This document shows positions 60,421 to 62,529 of a stretch of 62,529 bases of DNA, one piece after another. Source of the DNA: Prorocentrum cordatum (Eukaryota > Sar > Dinophyceae > Prorocentrales > Prorocentraceae); contig CAUYUJ010000858.1 of the NCBI GenBank assembly GCA_963575745.1, forward strand, positions 585,356 through 647,884, read 5' to 3'. Numbering within the stretch: position 1 is the first letter of the stretch; each line of letters starts with the position of its first letter. The notes beneath the pieces were generated by a model. It ran no database searches and had not been told where the DNA came from. It saw only the letters and a program-made list of their open reading frames with translations. The position numbers and the translations under genes were made by a program.

Positions 60421-61560
60421 GTACAAGGCTGGTCACGGGCAGAGCCGCCCCGCGACGGCGAGGATGGCCACCGCTTCCCATTCCCGCCCACACCCCGGGG
60501 AGCAAGGCCGCCCCGCGAGGGCGGGGAGGGCCGCCCCCGGGCCCCTAAGCCTCATGTTTCACCGTGTTTCACCATGGCAACATCTGAGTGAGTTGTTGTG
60601 TTCCCGCCTTTTACTTGGCATCGCTCGGACGTGTGCATTTTTTCTGTCGGCGAGGACCATCGAGGGGCACCCGTGATCATCTGGCGAAAACAACACGCAC
60701 GAAACCGAAAAACAACATAGGAAATGGAGGTCCGGAGATGGCCAGTTTAAGGGCGAAGCCTTCGTCCCAGGAGGTGAGCCACATGGCACTGTTGCTGCGC
60801 GACGTGCATCCGCATTCGGACGCTTGCGCTTGTCATCTGCGTGTCTATATCTAATGATCGTCGGCCTATCCCATATCGTGCTTGGTTGGTGGGTCAGAGG
60901 CCTCATGGTATGTTGGACCTCCAAGATGGCCCAATGCGCCCAAGATATAGCCTCTGCCATACCTCCAAGAGGCCCCAAAACAGCCCGAGTGTAATTCGCC
61001 AAAACCCTTCAAACACTTCAGGGACATCAATGCTTTTGGCATTCTCGCCTTTTCGCGTCCGATGGGCCTCCTCTGGGACCTCAAGATGGCCCCACGATGG
61101 CCCACGAGAGCCCCAAGAGGGGCACACGAAGGCCCACGACGGCCCCATGATCGCCCAAGAGGCGCCCAAGAACGCCCCACGAGAGCACCGCGACGCCATT
61201 TTTTAGCATCCGAGGGGACGGTGATAATTCTTGGCGCTTCGCGTATCCCCACCAGCCCATCCAGAAACGATGACCGGGTGAGTTGGTCAATCAGGGACGC
61301 CTGGAAGCACGCGGTCGCACAGCTGTCTTGGAAGCGTCAAAACAGGGCGGGTCGTGCCTTGGGCCAAAGAGTACAGACCTTTGCGCAGTGAAGTTTAAGA
61401 CAGAAATCAATGCAAGATGCGCCATAGTGCTCCCTTTGGTCAGCGTCTCTGGCGCAGGTTCCTGTATCTACGATCCGACGCCATCGGCGCGCATATTAGA
61501 GTCGCATCTCGGTGGACATCCTTGATCTTAACCCTTGCACTGATTTGTATCTTAAGCTCG
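60421..61560. other. Intergenic DNA with CCAAGATGG block and one ACGCTTCGCGT repeat
   Basis: CAAGATGGCC words at about 60,915-61,190, including CTCGCCTTTTCGCGTCCGATGG. ACGCTTCGCGT-type repeat (here GGCGCTTCGCGTATCCCC) at about 61,228-61,270. No gene assigned. Confidence 0.55.
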
Positions 61561-62240
61561 CGTGCGTTTCGAAATTGCTCAGGTGCTGGTGTTGCTGCCT
61601 GTGCTGCTGATGATGCTGTTGCTGTCGCTGCTGTTGTTGATGCTTGTGCTAATGTTACTGGTGCTGGTGCTGGTGCTGCTGCTGGTGCTGCTGCTTGTGG
61701 TGCTCCTGCCTGCTGCTGGTGGTGCTGCTGCTGGGGCCATCTTTGGGGTAGGATGAGAAAGCTGATGAGGAGGATGAAGAACGGAGAAGGAGGACGAGGA
61801 AGAGGATGACGAGCAGGAACGTGGCACGGGGAGGATGAAGAGGAGGAAGGATGAGGCAATAATGGAGGAATGAAGGCCCGCTTATCACACGCGCAGCATG
61901 CGTAGAAGGTAATTCCAGGGGTGCTCGCCGCTGGTGTCTCGAAGGTAATTCCAGTGGTGCTCTCCGCTGGTGTCTCGAAGGTAATTCCAGTGGTGCTCTC
62001 CGCTGGTGTCTGGAAGCTTGTGGTAACACACGTGGCACGGAAACAAAACAAATACCCCAGTGCGACCCGACCTAGGAGTTGGATCATTTAGGAAAGCAAC
62101 ATATACATCTACACCGACAGCTACATTTACATCTACACCTGCATCTACATCTACATCAACACCAACAGCGAGACTCACGTCTACACCTAACACCTACATC
62201 TACACCTACATCTACATCGACATCTGCATCTACATTTACA
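61560..62240. repeat. Composite repeat, copy 2
   Basis: Same module order as 38,850-39,345, with GGATGAGAAAGCTG-type purine DNA in place of the pure GAG array. It has a triplicated 36-bp unit (61,906-61,941, 61,942-61,977, 61,978-62,013) where copy 1 has one unit. Ends in TGCGACCCGACCTAGGAGTTGG (about 62,061) and ACATCTACA hexamers to about 62,244. Confidence 0.88.
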
Positions 62241-62244
62241 TTTA

Positions 62245-62529
62245 CACCTACACTATGCTATGCTATGCTATGCTGCGCTATGCTATGTTATGCTATGTTG
62301 GGCCATTATATGCTATGATAAGCTATGTTGTGATATGCTGTACTGCGCTACGCAATGCTATGCCATGCTGCGCTATGATATGCTATGCAACGATATGATA
62401 TGACGCGATATGATATGATATGCTGCGCTGTGCTATGATAAAACATGTTATGATATGCTATACTATGATGCGCTATGATATGTTATGATATGCTGAGTTA
62501 TGCAATGCTATGCTATGTTATGCGGTGAT
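62245..62529. repeat. TATGC pentamer array running off the right edge
   Basis: CTATG/ATATG pentamers to the end of the window, again directly after the hexamer array. Confidence 0.93.

Noticed and set aside
1-62529. tRNA or rRNA genes
   Set aside because: No cloverleaf with A/B boxes or rRNA core sequence was recognised by eye; a tRNAscan and Rfam search would be decisive.

Overview
The window looks like nuclear DNA of a dinoflagellate. Host coding sequence is sparse and broken into exons whose best splice junctions are GT-AG, GC-AG and GA-AG, a donor mix typical of dinoflagellates. DNA between exons is GC-rich and full of low-complexity arrays, dispersed short repeats and foldbacks. The retroelement proteins also have a dinoflagellate character. 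The species cannot be named from sequence alone. No rRNA, tRNA, CRISPR or bacterial-type operon was seen.

Layout. 1-3.1 kb: ACTCAGACTC-type minisatellite, purine arrays, and weak exon-like islands. 3.1-6.4 kb (minus strand): a decayed LINE-like non-LTR retrotransposon with ORF1, endonuclease and reverse transcriptase remnants. 6.4-8.3 kb: foldback DNA, microsatellites and a Met/Gly-rich exon-like island. 8,327-27,949: two nested Ty1/copia-type LTR retrotransposons. The outer element has 120-bp LTRs that are identical. Its gag is interrupted by an inner 9.68-kb element (8,807-18,484) whose 211-bp LTRs differ at one position. Each insertion is bounded by a 4-bp target duplication, and the outer gag frame is continuous across the insertion. 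28-42 kb: simple repeats, foldbacks, satellite arrays, an exon-like ORF at 33,959, and a small antisense two-exon gene at 37.9-38.8 kb. 42.4-56.9 kb: exons of a plus-strand gene with a hAT-like C-terminal signature, separated by repeat-filled introns of up to 8.9 kb. 57.3-60.4 kb: a 54-bp palindromic satellite, a 250-bp near-perfect palindrome and a 1.24-kb tandem duplication. 60.4-62.5 kb: more dispersed repeats ending in hexamer and pentamer arrays.

The most interesting system is the pair of copia-like elements. Both encode gag with a zinc knuckle, an aspartic protease, a domain resembling a C5-DNA-methyltransferase/Rossmann fold, an integrase, and RT-RNase H. Both also carry an extra ORF in the +1 frame relative to gag, between protease and the methyltransferase-like domain. 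In both, that ORF has the same C-x-H-x17-C-x2-C spacing followed by a helical or coiled-coil-like tail. The outer copy adds a signal-peptide-like start, and its protease frame ends with two predicted membrane segments.

Both elements look recently inserted but defective or mis-assembled: each has a +1 shift at a 7-base homopolymer, and the inner one also has an in-frame TGA.
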